This document shows positions 8,340 through 16,897 of a stretch of 64,000 bases of DNA, piece by piece. Every line of letters begins with the position of its first letter. Within the stretch, counting starts at the first letter, position 1. The notes beneath the pieces are model-generated. The model did not search any database, had not been told where the DNA came from, and saw only the letters and a list, made by a program, of their open reading frames with translations. The stretch is from Desulfovibrio sp. G11 (GTDB lineage Bacteria; Desulfobacterota; Desulfovibrionia; Desulfovibrionales; Desulfovibrionaceae), in assembly GCF_900243745.1 (NCBI RefSeq), contig NZ_LT984798.1:2288501-2352500 (forward strand). Direction: 5' to 3'. The position numbers and the translations under genes are program-made.

Positions 8340-9878
8340 ATGCACAAGCACAGCGAATACCTGAACCGCATTTTGTTGAGCCGCGTTTATGACGTGGCTG
8401 TGGAGACGCCTCTCGAAGAAGCCAAGACCCTTTCGCGTCGCCTCGGCAACCGAATTCTGCTCAAGCGCGAGGATTATCAGCCTGTTTTTTCCTTCAAGCT
8501 GCGTGGCGCGTACAACAAGATGGCCCGCCTTTCGCCGGAAGACCTGCGGCGCGGCGTTATTGCCGCCTCGGCGGGCAACCATGCCCAGGGCGTAGCCCTG
8601 GCGGCGCGCAAGCTCGGCTGCGAAGCTACCATCGTCATGCCTGTGACGACCCCCGCCATCAAGGTGGAGGCTGTGCGCCGTCTGGGCGGGCAGGTGGTGC
8701 TTTCAGGCGAATCGTTCAGCGATGCCTGGCAGCATACGCTTAAACTTATTCAGGAAAGCGGCTGTATCTATGTACCACCTTTTGACGATCCCGATGTCAT
8801 TGCCGGGCAGGGAACCATCGCCATGGAAATTCTGCGGCAACACCCCGGCGATATACACGCTGTTTTTGTTCCCATTGGCGGCGGGGGCATGGCGGCGGGC
8901 GTTGCGGCCTATATCAAGGCCTTGCGGCCAGAAATCAGGGTCATCGGCGTGGAGCCTGTGGATTCCGACGCCATGCGCCGTTCGGTCATGGCCGGACACC
9001 GGGTGGAAATGCACGACGTGGGGCTTTTTGCCGATGGCGTTGCCGTGAAGCTGGTGGGCGAACACACTTTTGCCCTGTGCCGGGACCTCCTGGACGACAT
9101 CATTGTGGTGGAGACAGACGCCATCTGCGGGGCCATAAAGGACATCTTTGAAGATACTCGCCTGGTTGCCGAACCAGCGGGAGCTTTGGCCCTGGCCGGG
9201 TTGCGCGCCTACGCTGCGGCCAGCGGCCAGCGGGACGCCACCCTGGTGGCAGTGGTCAGCGGGGCCAACATGAACTTCGACCGTCTGAGCCATGTGGTGG
9301 ACCGGTCTGAAATCGGCGCACACCGCGAAGCCCTGCTGGCAGTGACCATTCCGGAGGCCGTGGGCAGCTTTCGCGCCCTGTGCGCTTCTTTTGGCAGCCG
9401 CAATATCACGGAGCTTTGTACCCGTTTTTCCGACCCGGTGAAGGCGCGTGTGCTGGTGGGCATAAAGATCAGCGGGCGGGAAGATGTGGCCGAAGTGCTG
9501 GCAGAACTGTACAGCAAGGGCTTTGGAGCCGTTGATCTGACAGATAACGAGTTCGCCAAGGTTCACTTGCGGCATCTGGTGGGCGGCAACGCGCCGCAGG
9601 TGCTGCATGAGCGGTTGCTGCGCTTTACCTTTCCCGAACGGCCCGGCGCTTTGCTGGACTTTATGGACGCCATGCGCGTGGATTTCAGTATCAGCCTGTT
9701 CCAGTACCGTTATCACGGCGCAGACTTTGGCCGCGTACTGGTGGGCTTTGAGGTTCCGGAAGAAAAGCGCGGGGTTTTCGAGGAGTTTTTGCAGCGGGTT
9801 GAAGGCATGGGCTACCCGCATGTGGAAGAAACGGGCAATCCCGCCTACCAGATGTTTCTGGGATGGCACGACGACTAG
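8340..9878 (+). CDS. ilvA: Threonine ammonia-lyase (biosynthetic)
   Basis: A 512-residue fold-type II PLP enzyme. The PLP lysine is K53 in SFKLRGAYNK, and the phosphate-binding loop is GGGGMAAG. It deaminates threonine to 2-oxobutyrate, the first committed step to isoleucine. The C-terminal third (about 320-510) has two ACT-like regulatory repeats (TIPEAVGSFRAL and FPERPGALLDFMDAM), as in the isoleucine-inhibited biosynthetic form. AAGGA lies seven bases before the ATG at 8340, which decides against the earlier in-frame start at 8310. It is a single-gene unit between two oppositely oriented blocks. Confidence 0.95.
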   Translation: MHKHSEYLNRILLSRVYDVAVETPLEEAKTLSRRLGNRILLKREDYQPVFSFKLRGAYNKMARLSPEDLRRGVIAASAGNHAQGVALAARKLGCEATIVMPVTTPAIKVEAVRRLGGQVVLSGESFSDAWQHTLKLIQESGCIYVPPFDDPDVIAGQGTIAMEILRQHPGDIHAVFVPIGGGGMAAGVAAYIKALRPEIRVIGVEPVDSDAMRRSVMAGHRVEMHDVGLFADGVAVKLVGEHTFALCRDLLDDIIVVETDAICGAIKDIFEDTRLVAEPAGALALAGLRAYAAASGQRDATLVAVVSGANMNFDRLSHVVDRSEIGAHREALLAVTIPEAVGSFRALCASFGSRNITELCTRFSDPVKARVLVGIKISGREDVAEVLAELYSKGFGAVDLTDNEFAKVHLRHLVGGNAPQVLHERLLRFTFPERPGALLDFMDAMRVDFSISLFQYRYHGADFGRVLVGFEVPEEKRGVFEEFLQRVEGMGYPHVEETGNPAYQMFLGWHDD

Positions 9879-9906
9879 CACATTTTACCTTTGAAAAAAG
9901 TTACAT

Positions 9907-10235
9907 GCGCTCACGCTGCACGAGAGTGCAGCGCGTTGTAACACGTTGTGCATTCTGTAGAAGATTATATTTTTAGCAGAATGGCAGCGGTAAAAATGGC
10001 TGACTGCCCAGTGCGGATTTTCAGAAAATCCGTGCCACCAAATACTTGTAAGACGAACGTGGTTTGCCGTCGGGCAAGTAGTTCAAAAGGTAAAAAAACA
10101 GGGATGCACGCTCCGCCCCCTCAGCGGAGGAAACGAAGGCGCATGGCGCTGCTTACACTACACGCAGTATGGCCCGTTTCCGTTCAGGAGTACCCTTTGG
10201 CTGGGTACCATATCTGAACGGAAACGGGCCTTTTT
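9907..10235 (+). ncRNA. Candidate structured RNA or long 3' UTR after ilvA
   Basis: This 330-bp non-coding stretch holds three separate hairpins and ends in a terminator. The hairpins are CGCTGCAC/GTGCAGCG (9914-9933, GAGA tetraloop), CGGATTTT/AAAATCCG (10014-10032) and CTCCGC/GCGGAG (10111-10129). A short open frame (9948-10217) overlaps but reads through the terminator stem and resembles no protein I know. The stretch could be a small RNA with its own promoter or the processed 3' end of ilvA mRNA. No known riboswitch consensus was recognised. Confidence 0.35.
10171..10235 (+). terminator. Strong extended Rho-independent terminator
   Basis: A perfect 17-bp stem, GGCCCGTTTCCGTTCAG (10171-10187) with its complement at 10214-10230, is followed by TTTTT. 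Inside the loop sits a second perfect 6-bp hairpin, GTACCC/GGGTAC (10190-10208). The T run is on the plus strand, so it ends transcription from ilvA or from an RNA upstream. Confidence 0.85.
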
Positions 10236-10247
10236 GGCAGCGGAAGG

Positions 10248-13200
10248 CTATTGACCGGGCAGATACTTTTTTTCAAATGTCGTCATGGGTAACGGCTTGC
10301 TGAACAGATAGCCCTGAACCTGTTCGCAGCCTTTTTGCCTGAGGATGGCGAACTGTTCTTCTGTTTCCACCCCCTCGGCCACCACGCGGATGTTCATTCT
10401 GCGGCACATGTCCACCACGGCTTCAATGACCATCTGGGTTTTCTGATTGGTCACGATGCTGTCCACAAGGGCTTTATCCACCTTGAGTTCGTCGAAGTTT
10501 GCCAGCGAAAAGAGTGAGAGGTTGGCAAAATCTACCCCAAAATCGTCAATGGCCACGGCAAAGCCCAGTTCGCGGATACTGTCAATCAGGGCAAGCAGAT
10601 TCATGCCCTCCACGCCTTTCACGCTTTCCGTCACCTCAACGATCACCCATTTTTTATCAATGCCGTAGCCGTTGAAAACCGTCTGCAGGCGCGTGAGAAA
10701 ATCCTGTTCCGCCAGAGTGTAGCGCGAAAAATTTACTGATATGGGAATAGCCTGCCTGCCTTCGGCAAACCATCTGGCTATGCTGGCGCAGACAATGTCA
10801 AAAACATAAAAATCAAGTATGCCGATGAGTTTTGTGTCTTCAAGAACTGGCAGAAATTGTGCCGGGGGCGTAACCGTGCCATCTTTTTGCAGATAGCGCA
10901 CCAGAGCCTCACAGCCGCTGACCCTGCGGTCGGCAGAAGACACCTTGGGCTGGAGGTAAACGGTAAAAGCGCCTTCGCGCAGGCTTTTTTCCAGCATGCC
11001 CGGTTCGGTCAGACAGAACACGTCATCGTTATAGTGGCGGTAACGGTCACTGGGAAGGTTTTTTCGATAGTGGTTTTTCTTGTCCTGATACATGCGTTTT
11101 TCCGCAGCATGTGCCAGGTTCTGCATGTCGGCTGCTGTTTCGGACCACTGATGGCCGATGGCCACGCGGCAGTCCTGAAAGGTGGAACAGTGCACCTTGA
11201 GCAGCCGCACGCACTGCTCAAAATCTTTCCGGGGCATGTTTTTGCACATGACAAGAAATTCGTCCCCACCCACGCGGTAGGCCGTGCCCGAAGGAAAAGC
11301 ATTTTTGAGGCAGTGCGCACATTCAGCCAACAGCCTGTCACCGTGAGCCTGGCCGAACACGTTGTTGATCCGTTTCATTTCGTTGATGGAAACATAGGCG
11401 ATGCCCGCATTCTGCACTTCTTTAGCGCCGGAAATGTCTTGCAGGTAAGAGTTCCGGTTGTGCAGGCCCGTGAGGCTGTCTTCAAAGCTCAGTTTGACCA
11501 GAAGCTTTTCGTAGTTGATGCGACGTATGGCTGAGAGCAGAAAGTAGCGCAGCGAAAGCAGCAGAGGCGCGATTTCGCGGTTTTTTTCGGAAGCAGCGTT
11601 TTCCATGCCCCAGAAGCCCAGCAGCGCTCCGTTCTGCTCCAGAGGCATGACCACAAGATTACGGATGCCTTGGTCATACAGGTCCTTATAGGCATCCGCC
11701 TGTTGTTCCATATCCTTGATAACGAGGTATTCACTGGTATCCGCAGATATTTCCCACTGGTGAAAGCGGGCCATGTCCAGCGTCTGGTAGCGCCTCTGGG
11801 TCAGGCGGGAGGCGCGCCATTCGCTGTTCAGTGCGAAGGTTTCGCCGGAAAGCCGGAAGAAATAGGCGCGGTCTGCGTCAAAGTGTTTGCCTACTCGCTC
11901 CAGCAGGTCTTCCAAAGCTTCAGACAGGCTTTTTGCATTGTAGAGCAGGGCAATGCAATCTCTGGTGACATGTTCGCCCGCCAGCGCGTATTGCAGCGCG
12001 TGGCGTTCCATTTCCCGTTCTGTGATGTCTGTGGCGATCTGCATCCGTGCTTTTTTGCCGTTCCAGTTCACGAGCCTGTCGCGCAGGATGAAGTGCCGCC
12101 CCAGCATTTTGTTGGTAAATTCCCAGGAATACACGCTGTCAAATGTGAGCCGGTCGTTGAGGCAGAAGGAGCATGGAGCGTCCAGCCCTTGCAGCAGTTG
12201 ATGGCATTTGGCGCCGCGCGGATTGCCGATTCCGTATTTTTCCCGTGCCGAGGCGTTGATGTAAAGGATTTCATGCGTGGCGACATCCACCACATAGACC
12301 AGTTCGAGCATTTGCTCGAGGGTGCTCAGCAGGGTGTCTTGCATCAATGCTTTTTCTTCTTCCGGCATGCCGGAGAACAGGCCCTGATCCATTGGGCTTG
12401 TCGGCCCGGCAGTCTGAAGGGTGGCCTGGGGAATTTCTCTGGGGGGACCTGTATACGGTTGGGGATGTTCCACAACCACGCGGTTGCGACCGTCCTGTTT
12501 GGCCTGGTACATGGCGCTGTCTGCGCTGCGGATAAGGTGCTCAAGGCTTCGGGGGGCCGCAGGCTGCATGCTGGACAGGCCGATGCTGACAGAAAGCCGC
12601 AGGTCGGGATACTCCTGAAAGCGTATGCACTGCACCATGTTCATGATGCGGTGCGCCACAAGATGTGCCGCATCACTGTCCGCGTGGGCCAGCAGAACCA
12701 CAAACTCTTCGCCGCCATAGCGGCAGTTGATGTCGCTGCCGCGCAGGCAGCGCTTGATGGCACCTGAAATACGCTCCAGCACAGCATCGCCGAAGGCGTG
12801 TCCATAGAGGTCGTTCACCTGCTTGAAGTGGTCAATGTCAATAAAAAGAACAGAGACGGGCATGTTGAATTTTTTGCTGTGCTCGTGCAGGGCGGCCCCT
12901 TTCTTGAAAAAAGCGTGCCGGTTCGAGGCTCCCGTCAGCTTGTCGGTGGTGGCCATGTGAACCAGCGCATCACCGTAACGCTTAAGTTCCTGGATGTTTT
13001 TTTCTTCCCGTGATTTGAGTTTTCCCACAAGAAGGACAATGGCGAAGATAGACAGGGCAATGGTGACGGATTTGTAAGCGCCGGACGGATCGCTGGTTTT
13101 GACCAGAAAAAAATGGGCGCTGTACGCAAACGCCACGCAGCCGGTAAGAGCGCCCCCAAGATAGCCGCTGGAATATGTGGCGTACACAATGGGGATCATC

Positions 13201-13319
13201 AGGATGATCATGGGATTGGGGATACTGAAAACATAAACGATCAGAATGGACAGGAATATTAATGAAACAGAAGGCAGATATTTTATCCATTCATGCTGTG
13301 CGCAGACAGTAGAGCGCAT
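10248..13319 (-). CDS. Multidomain c-di-GMP signalling protein: TM-GGDEF-PAS-GAF-GGDEF-EAL
   Basis: A 1023-residue inner-membrane protein. Residues 15-100 hold several hydrophobic segments. GGDEF1 (about 125-285) has an intact GGEEF (202-206) and an RGSD inhibitory site (193-196), so it is probably an active diguanylate cyclase. A PAS-like region follows (about 330-435) with CHQLLQGLDAPCSFC, a cysteine cluster. Then come a GAF-like region (450-600) and GGDEF2 (610-755) with GGDEF at 684-688; its metal-binding Asp segment reads SINEMKR. Last is EAL (780-1015) with EAL at 804-806, EVTES, IDDFG and VAEGVET; the usual DDFGTG is DDFGVD. It could both make and break c-di-GMP. Net activity cannot be predicted. 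Confidence 0.92.
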   Translation of the reverse strand: MRSTVCAQHEWIKYLPSVSLIFLSILIVYVFSIPNPMIILMIPIVYATYSSGYLGGALTGCVAFAYSAHFFLVKTSDPSGAYKSVTIALSIFAIVLLVGKLKSREEKNIQELKRYGDALVHMATTDKLTGASNRHAFFKKGAALHEHSKKFNMPVSVLFIDIDHFKQVNDLYGHAFGDAVLERISGAIKRCLRGSDINCRYGGEEFVVLLAHADSDAAHLVAHRIMNMVQCIRFQEYPDLRLSVSIGLSSMQPAAPRSLEHLIRSADSAMYQAKQDGRNRVVVEHPQPYTGPPREIPQATLQTAGPTSPMDQGLFSGMPEEEKALMQDTLLSTLEQMLELVYVVDVATHEILYINASAREKYGIGNPRGAKCHQLLQGLDAPCSFCLNDRLTFDSVYSWEFTNKMLGRHFILRDRLVNWNGKKARMQIATDITEREMERHALQYALAGEHVTRDCIALLYNAKSLSEALEDLLERVGKHFDADRAYFFRLSGETFALNSEWRASRLTQRRYQTLDMARFHQWEISADTSEYLVIKDMEQQADAYKDLYDQGIRNLVVMPLEQNGALLGFWGMENAASEKNREIAPLLLSLRYFLLSAIRRINYEKLLVKLSFEDSLTGLHNRNSYLQDISGAKEVQNAGIAYVSINEMKRINNVFGQAHGDRLLAECAHCLKNAFPSGTAYRVGGDEFLVMCKNMPRKDFEQCVRLLKVHCSTFQDCRVAIGHQWSETAADMQNLAHAAEKRMYQDKKNHYRKNLPSDRYRHYNDDVFCLTEPGMLEKSLREGAFTVYLQPKVSSADRRVSGCEALVRYLQKDGTVTPPAQFLPVLEDTKLIGILDFYVFDIVCASIARWFAEGRQAIPISVNFSRYTLAEQDFLTRLQTVFNGYGIDKKWVIVEVTESVKGVEGMNLLALIDSIRELGFAVAIDDFGVDFANLSLFSLANFDELKVDKALVDSIVTNQKTQMVIEAVVDMCRRMNIRVVAEGVETEEQFAILRQKGCEQVQGYLFSKPLPMTTFEKKYLPGQ

Positions 13320-13412
13320 TTTCAGGGAGCCTATGTTTTTTTCATTCCTGTCTCATTGTATCCGGCTGATGTTTTTAGACATCTTGTTGCCGAAAGTCTG
13401 GCATGCGCGGTG

Positions 13413-13453
13413 TTCTGTATAAGAAGAATATACCATACAAAACCTATACAGAA
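13413..13453. promoter_or_regulatory. Spaced inverted repeat upstream of the GGDEF-EAL gene
   Basis: TTCTGTATA (13413-13421) and TATACAGAA (13445-13453) form a perfect 9-bp inverted repeat around a 23-bp AT-rich spacer. It lies about 95 bp upstream of the GGDEF-EAL start and may be an operator or part of its promoter. Confidence 0.35.
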
Positions 13454-13514
13454 TTATTTTTGAATATTCCAGACATAGAATGTGTGCATGCCTGCAGGGG
13501 TTGCCCTGCGCTGT

Positions 13515-13551
13515 CAAAAAAGGCTCTCCACCGTACACCAGTGGAGAGCCT
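13515..13551 (-). terminator. Terminator of the amino-acid ABC operon
   Basis: An 11-bp stem, AGGCTCTCCAC with GTGGAGAGCCT, has a 9-base loop. On the minus strand it is followed by six T. It lies 27 bp past the stop of the last permease gene. Confidence 0.85.
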
Positions 13552-13577
13552 TTCCGTTGCGGGAAAGAAAGGGCTTT

Positions 13578-14246
13578 TTATCGTGCGCCAAAGCCGGGGA
13601 CATGAAAGCGGCGCTCAAGCCAGCGGAGAAAAAATGTCGCCAGGGTGACCATGGCCAGGTAGTAGGCCCCCACTGTTATGAACACTTCGGTAAAGCGGAA
13701 TGTGTCTGACGCCACAACCTTGCCCTCGCCCATAAGTTCCATGCAGGTGACGAAGTAGGCCAGTGAACTGTACTTGATAAGGTAGATGATCTCGTTGCCG
13801 CAGCCGGGAAGAGCGCGCCGCGCCGCTTGCGGCACGACTATCCAGGCCACCGTTTTCCAGGTGCTGAATCCCAGAGCCTGGGCGGCCCGTATCTGCCCCT
13901 GGCGGATGGAGAGCAGCGCCCCGCGCACATATTCGCTCTGGTAGGCTGCCGTGCACAGGATAAAGCTTGTAAGGGCGGCCCCGTATGGCGGAAAATAAAT
14001 GCCGAGTTTGGGCAGGGCGTAATAGATCATCATCAATTGCACGAGCAGCGGCACACCACGTACGATGGCGGTAAACCAGTCACCCAGGCGGCGCATCCAG
14101 CGCGGGCCGAAGGCGCGGGCGCAGCCCAGCAGCACACCACCCACAAAGCCCAGGCTGCCTGCAGGAATGATGAGCGCCAGGGATACGAGCAGCCCCCTGT
14201 TAAGGGCGGGAATAAGCTCGTGGCTGAAAAAGGCCGTATCCAGCAC
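13578..14246 (-). CDS. Polar amino acid ABC transporter permease (second)
   Basis: A HisM/GlnP-type permease of about 222 residues with the EAA-like loop EYVRGALLSIRQGQIRAAQALGFSTWKT, which docks the ATPase. It forms the membrane channel with the other permease encoded at 15010. I place the start at a GTG (14246), two bases past the TAG of the ATPase gene, with a G-rich purine run upstream. A longer frame starting at 14339 would overlap the ATPase end by 90 bp and adds no family sequence. It is the last gene of a four-gene operon with a terminator behind it. Confidence 0.88.
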   Translation of the reverse strand: MLDTAFFSHELIPALNRGLLVSLALIIPAGSLGFVGGVLLGCARAFGPRWMRRLGDWFTAIVRGVPLLVQLMMIYYALPKLGIYFPPYGAALTSFILCTAAYQSEYVRGALLSIRQGQIRAAQALGFSTWKTVAWIVVPQAARRALPGCGNEIIYLIKYSSLAYFVTCMELMGEGKVVASDTFRFTEVFITVGAYYLAMVTLATFFLRWLERRFHVPGFGAR

Positions 14247-14247
14247 G

Positions 14248-15006
14248 CTAAACCCCCATCTCCAGCAGGCGTTGGCAGAAGTCGCGGGTGCGTGTGGTGG
14301 AGCCTTCGGCCAGGAGCACATCGGGCGCGCCCTGTTCAATCAGCTTGCCGTGTTCCATAAAAATAATCTCTGTGGCCAGAGCGCGGGCAAATTCCATCTG
14401 ATGGGTGGCCATGATCATGGTCATGCCCCCGCTGGCAAGGTCGCGTATGACGGCGAGTACTTCGCCCACAAGTTCCGGGTCCAGCGCTGATGTGGGTTCG
14501 TCCAGCAGGATGACTTTGGGGTCCATGGCCAGGGCACGGGCCATGGCCACACGCTGTTTCTGGCCGCCGGAAAGCTGTGCCGGGTAAAGCAGGGCACGGC
14601 GGGCCAGGCCGACACGCGCCAGTTCTTCGTGAGCGCGGGCTCTGGCGTCCTTGTGGTTCATGCCGCGCACCTTGCGCAGGGCGATGGCCACGTTTTCCTC
14701 GGCCGTAAGGTGGTCAAACAGATTGAAATCCTGAAAGATCATACCAACTTGAGCGCGAAATGTGCACAGGGCGGCCTTGCTGGTGCGGTCAAGGCGCTGG
14801 CCTTCAAGGTAAATATCGCCTTTGTCCGGGGGGATAAGGCAGTTGATGCTTTGCAGCAGGGTGCTTTTGCCGGCGCCGGAAGGCCCGATGAGCACCTTGA
14901 GTTCGCCCCGGCGCACCGAAAGACTGCAATTGTCCAGAATGGGCTTGCCACCCAGCTTCTTGGAGATACCCTCAACACGCAGAATCGCTTGTTCGTCCAC
15001 ATTCAT
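14248..15006 (-). CDS. Polar amino acid ABC transporter ATP-binding protein
   Basis: A 252-residue GlnQ/HisP-type ATPase with Walker A GPSGAGKST, Q-loop at FQDFNLF, signature LSGGQKQR, Walker B VILLDEPTSALD and the switch His in ATHQME. It powers import of the ligand delivered by the binding protein at 15793. GGGATAAG precedes the start. It lies 3 bp after one permease gene and 1 bp before the next. Confidence 0.95.
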   Translation of the reverse strand: MNVDEQAILRVEGISKKLGGKPILDNCSLSVRRGELKVLIGPSGAGKSTLLQSINCLIPPDKGDIYLEGQRLDRTSKAALCTFRAQVGMIFQDFNLFDHLTAEENVAIALRKVRGMNHKDARARAHEELARVGLARRALLYPAQLSGGQKQRVAMARALAMDPKVILLDEPTSALDPELVGEVLAVIRDLASGGMTMIMATHQMEFARALATEIIFMEHGKLIEQGAPDVLLAEGSTTRTRDFCQRLLEMGV

Positions 15007-15009
15007 GGC

Positions 15010-15702
15010 TTATCCCGCACCCGTGCCTTCCATGCCCATGCCCGTGGAGTATCCCGGTACATGAACTCTTTTTTCCAGGCGGCGCAGGAGCTTCAGCACC
15101 GCCAGTGTCAGCAGAAAATAAATGCAGCCCGCTGCCGCGTAAAGGGCCAGATGTTCGTGCGTGCGTGCGGCCACAAAAGACGTTCTTGCCATGATATCCT
15201 GTGTGCCGAGAACGTAGCAGATGGCCGAATCTTTGAGCAGAATGGAAAATTCGTTGGCCCAGCCGGGGATGGACAAGCGCATGGCCTGGGGCAGTATGAT
15301 GCTGCAGATACCCGTGCCTTCACCCATGCCCAGAGCGCGTGCCGCGTTGAGCTGCCCCTGCGGCAGACTTTCAATGGCTCCCCGGAAAATTTGCGACTGG
15401 TAGGCCGTACTGGTGCAGCCAAGCACCAGGCAGCATATAAGAAACGGGTCTGCCGGCAGGCCGAGGCTGATGAAAAGCCCGTAGCACAGAAAGAGCAGCA
15501 CAAGAATGGGCACTCCCCGGAAAAACCACACATAGACCGCGACCAGGCGGCGCAGCCAGGGGCCGCCGTAAACCTGGGCCACAGCCATAGGAACGCCGAG
15601 CACAAGGCCCATGGCGAGAGAAATGGTCACGTTGCCCACCGTGACTATGCAGCCGGCCAGCATGGACGGCAGGGCGTGGTAAACTACTGAAAGTGAGTCC
15701 AT
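15010..15702 (-). CDS. Polar amino acid ABC transporter permease (first)
   Basis: A 230-residue HisQ/GlnP-type permease. The N-terminal segment has the family hydrophobic helix (TISLAMGLVLGVPMAVAQV). The cytoplasmic EAA-type loop is YQSQIFRGAIESLPQGQLNAARALGMGE. It pairs with the permease at 13578 as a heterodimer. The gene starts about 90 bp after the binding-protein gene in the same operon. Confidence 0.93.
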   Translation of the reverse strand: MDSLSVVYHALPSMLAGCIVTVGNVTISLAMGLVLGVPMAVAQVYGGPWLRRLVAVYVWFFRGVPILVLLFLCYGLFISLGLPADPFLICCLVLGCTSTAYQSQIFRGAIESLPQGQLNAARALGMGEGTGICSIILPQAMRLSIPGWANEFSILLKDSAICYVLGTQDIMARTSFVAARTHEHLALYAAAGCIYFLLTLAVLKLLRRLEKRVHVPGYSTGMGMEGTGAG

Positions 15703-15792
15703 ATGCGGGGTTTTGCCGTAGGTTGGGCATAACAGCGCGGACCGCCGGAATAACCGGCGGTCCGCGCCTGCCGTTCAGCGCTTTCGCGTTGC

Positions 15793-16536
15793 TTATTTAT
15801 TCAGATATTTTTTCTGCAGTTCCTGCCAGTACGGATCGGCCATGAGCTTTTTGTAGCCCTCATTGATCAGTTTGTGCAGGTCCTTATCGCCCTTGCGCAT
15901 GGCTACACCGAACTTGTCGGGTTCGCCGTGGGTTCCGGCTTTTTTGACAGCCCGGCCCTTGGCAATGGCGTCGTCGGCGGGCAGTTCGTCCATCAGGGCC
16001 ACTTCAATGCGGCCGTTGAGCAGGTCTTCCACAGCCAGGGGGGCGGACTCGTAGAAGCGCAGTTCAAAGGGATAGCCTTTTTCCTGCTGTTCCTGCTTGA
16101 TGGCGTTGGCTTCGGATGTGCCGCGCTGCACGCCGAGCTTGACTTTTTTGGTCAGTACGTCCTGCGGGGTCAGCGTGGAGTCTGCGGGCACGATAAACAC
16201 GCGCGAAACCGTCCAGTACGGTTCAGAAAAGTCCACGACTCTGGCGCGCTCGGGCGTGATGCTCATGCCGGAGTCCACCATGTCGATCTGCTTGGCCACG
16301 AGGGCGGGAATGATACCGTCCCAGGCCATGGGTTTGTGCGTGATTTCGAAGCCCATGGTCTTGGCTATCCAGTTGAGAGAATCCACGTCAAAGCCGGCGG
16401 GCTGGCCGGTTTTTTCGTCCATATAGGCGAAAGGCGGATAGTTGGGGTCAATGCCGTTCACATAGCTTTTTTTGGCAAAAGCGGGCACAGCGGCCATGAC
16501 GGCAGCCAGCAGGGCGCAGACAAGAAGTTTTTTCAT
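15793..16536 (-). CDS. Periplasmic amino acid-binding protein of ABC importer
   Basis: A 247-residue SBP family 3 protein. A Sec signal peptide occupies residues 1-21 (cut after AFA). The mature protein opens with the family pattern DPNYPPFAYMDEKTGQPAGFDVDS and has DMVDSGMSITPERARVVDFSEPY, the hallmark of polar amino-acid binders. The ligand is not resolvable from sequence; basic, acidic or cystine-type ligands are all possible. The start at 16536 begins the signal peptide; the upstream extension is out of character. It is the first gene of the operon and is transcribed away from wbaP. Confidence 0.93.
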   Translation of the reverse strand: MKKLLVCALLAAVMAAVPAFAKKSYVNGIDPNYPPFAYMDEKTGQPAGFDVDSLNWIAKTMGFEITHKPMAWDGIIPALVAKQIDMVDSGMSITPERARVVDFSEPYWTVSRVFIVPADSTLTPQDVLTKKVKLGVQRGTSEANAIKQEQQEKGYPFELRFYESAPLAVEDLLNGRIEVALMDELPADDAIAKGRAVKKAGTHGEPDKFGVAMRKGDKDLHKLINEGYKKLMADPYWQELQKKYLNK

Positions 16537-16771
16537 GCTCGTTTTCCCCCTCGGAAATAGCAGTGGCCTTTGTACGGCAAAACCGCGGAATAGCATGCGG
16601 CAGCCGCTGAAAAAGTGGATGCGCGCACCCGGGCAGGCCGCGGGAGCACGCGAGCGCACGCACAGGCAGGGCGCATGCCCTGCCACCGCGCTGGCTACGG
16701 CAAAACAAGGATTTTATCTAACAGAAGCTGTGCCGTGACGCAAGCCGGCCGGGATGGATTGTTTTTTGCCG

Positions 16772-16799
16772 TTTGCAGAAGGACCGAATATAGTATAAT
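16772..16799 (+). promoter_or_regulatory. Candidate promoter of the WbaP-type gene
   Basis: A perfect -10 box TATAAT (16794-16799) has TTTGCA (16772-16777) upstream at 16-bp spacing, in the divergent region between the ABC operon and the glycan genes. It leaves a leader of about 90 bases. Confidence 0.45.
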
Positions 16800-16897
16800 T
16801 ATATGGCTTAAAGCATGGTGCAATGCTCCGGCCTGTTGCAGGCCAAACCAATCAGCCCCGGTGGTTTTGCCGCGCAAGCGGCACTATTTTTTCCGGG

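Noticed and set aside
9948..10217. Possible 89-residue plus-strand protein after ilvA
   Set aside because: It reads through hairpins and the terminator stem and has no good ribosome site; treated as part of a non-coding region.
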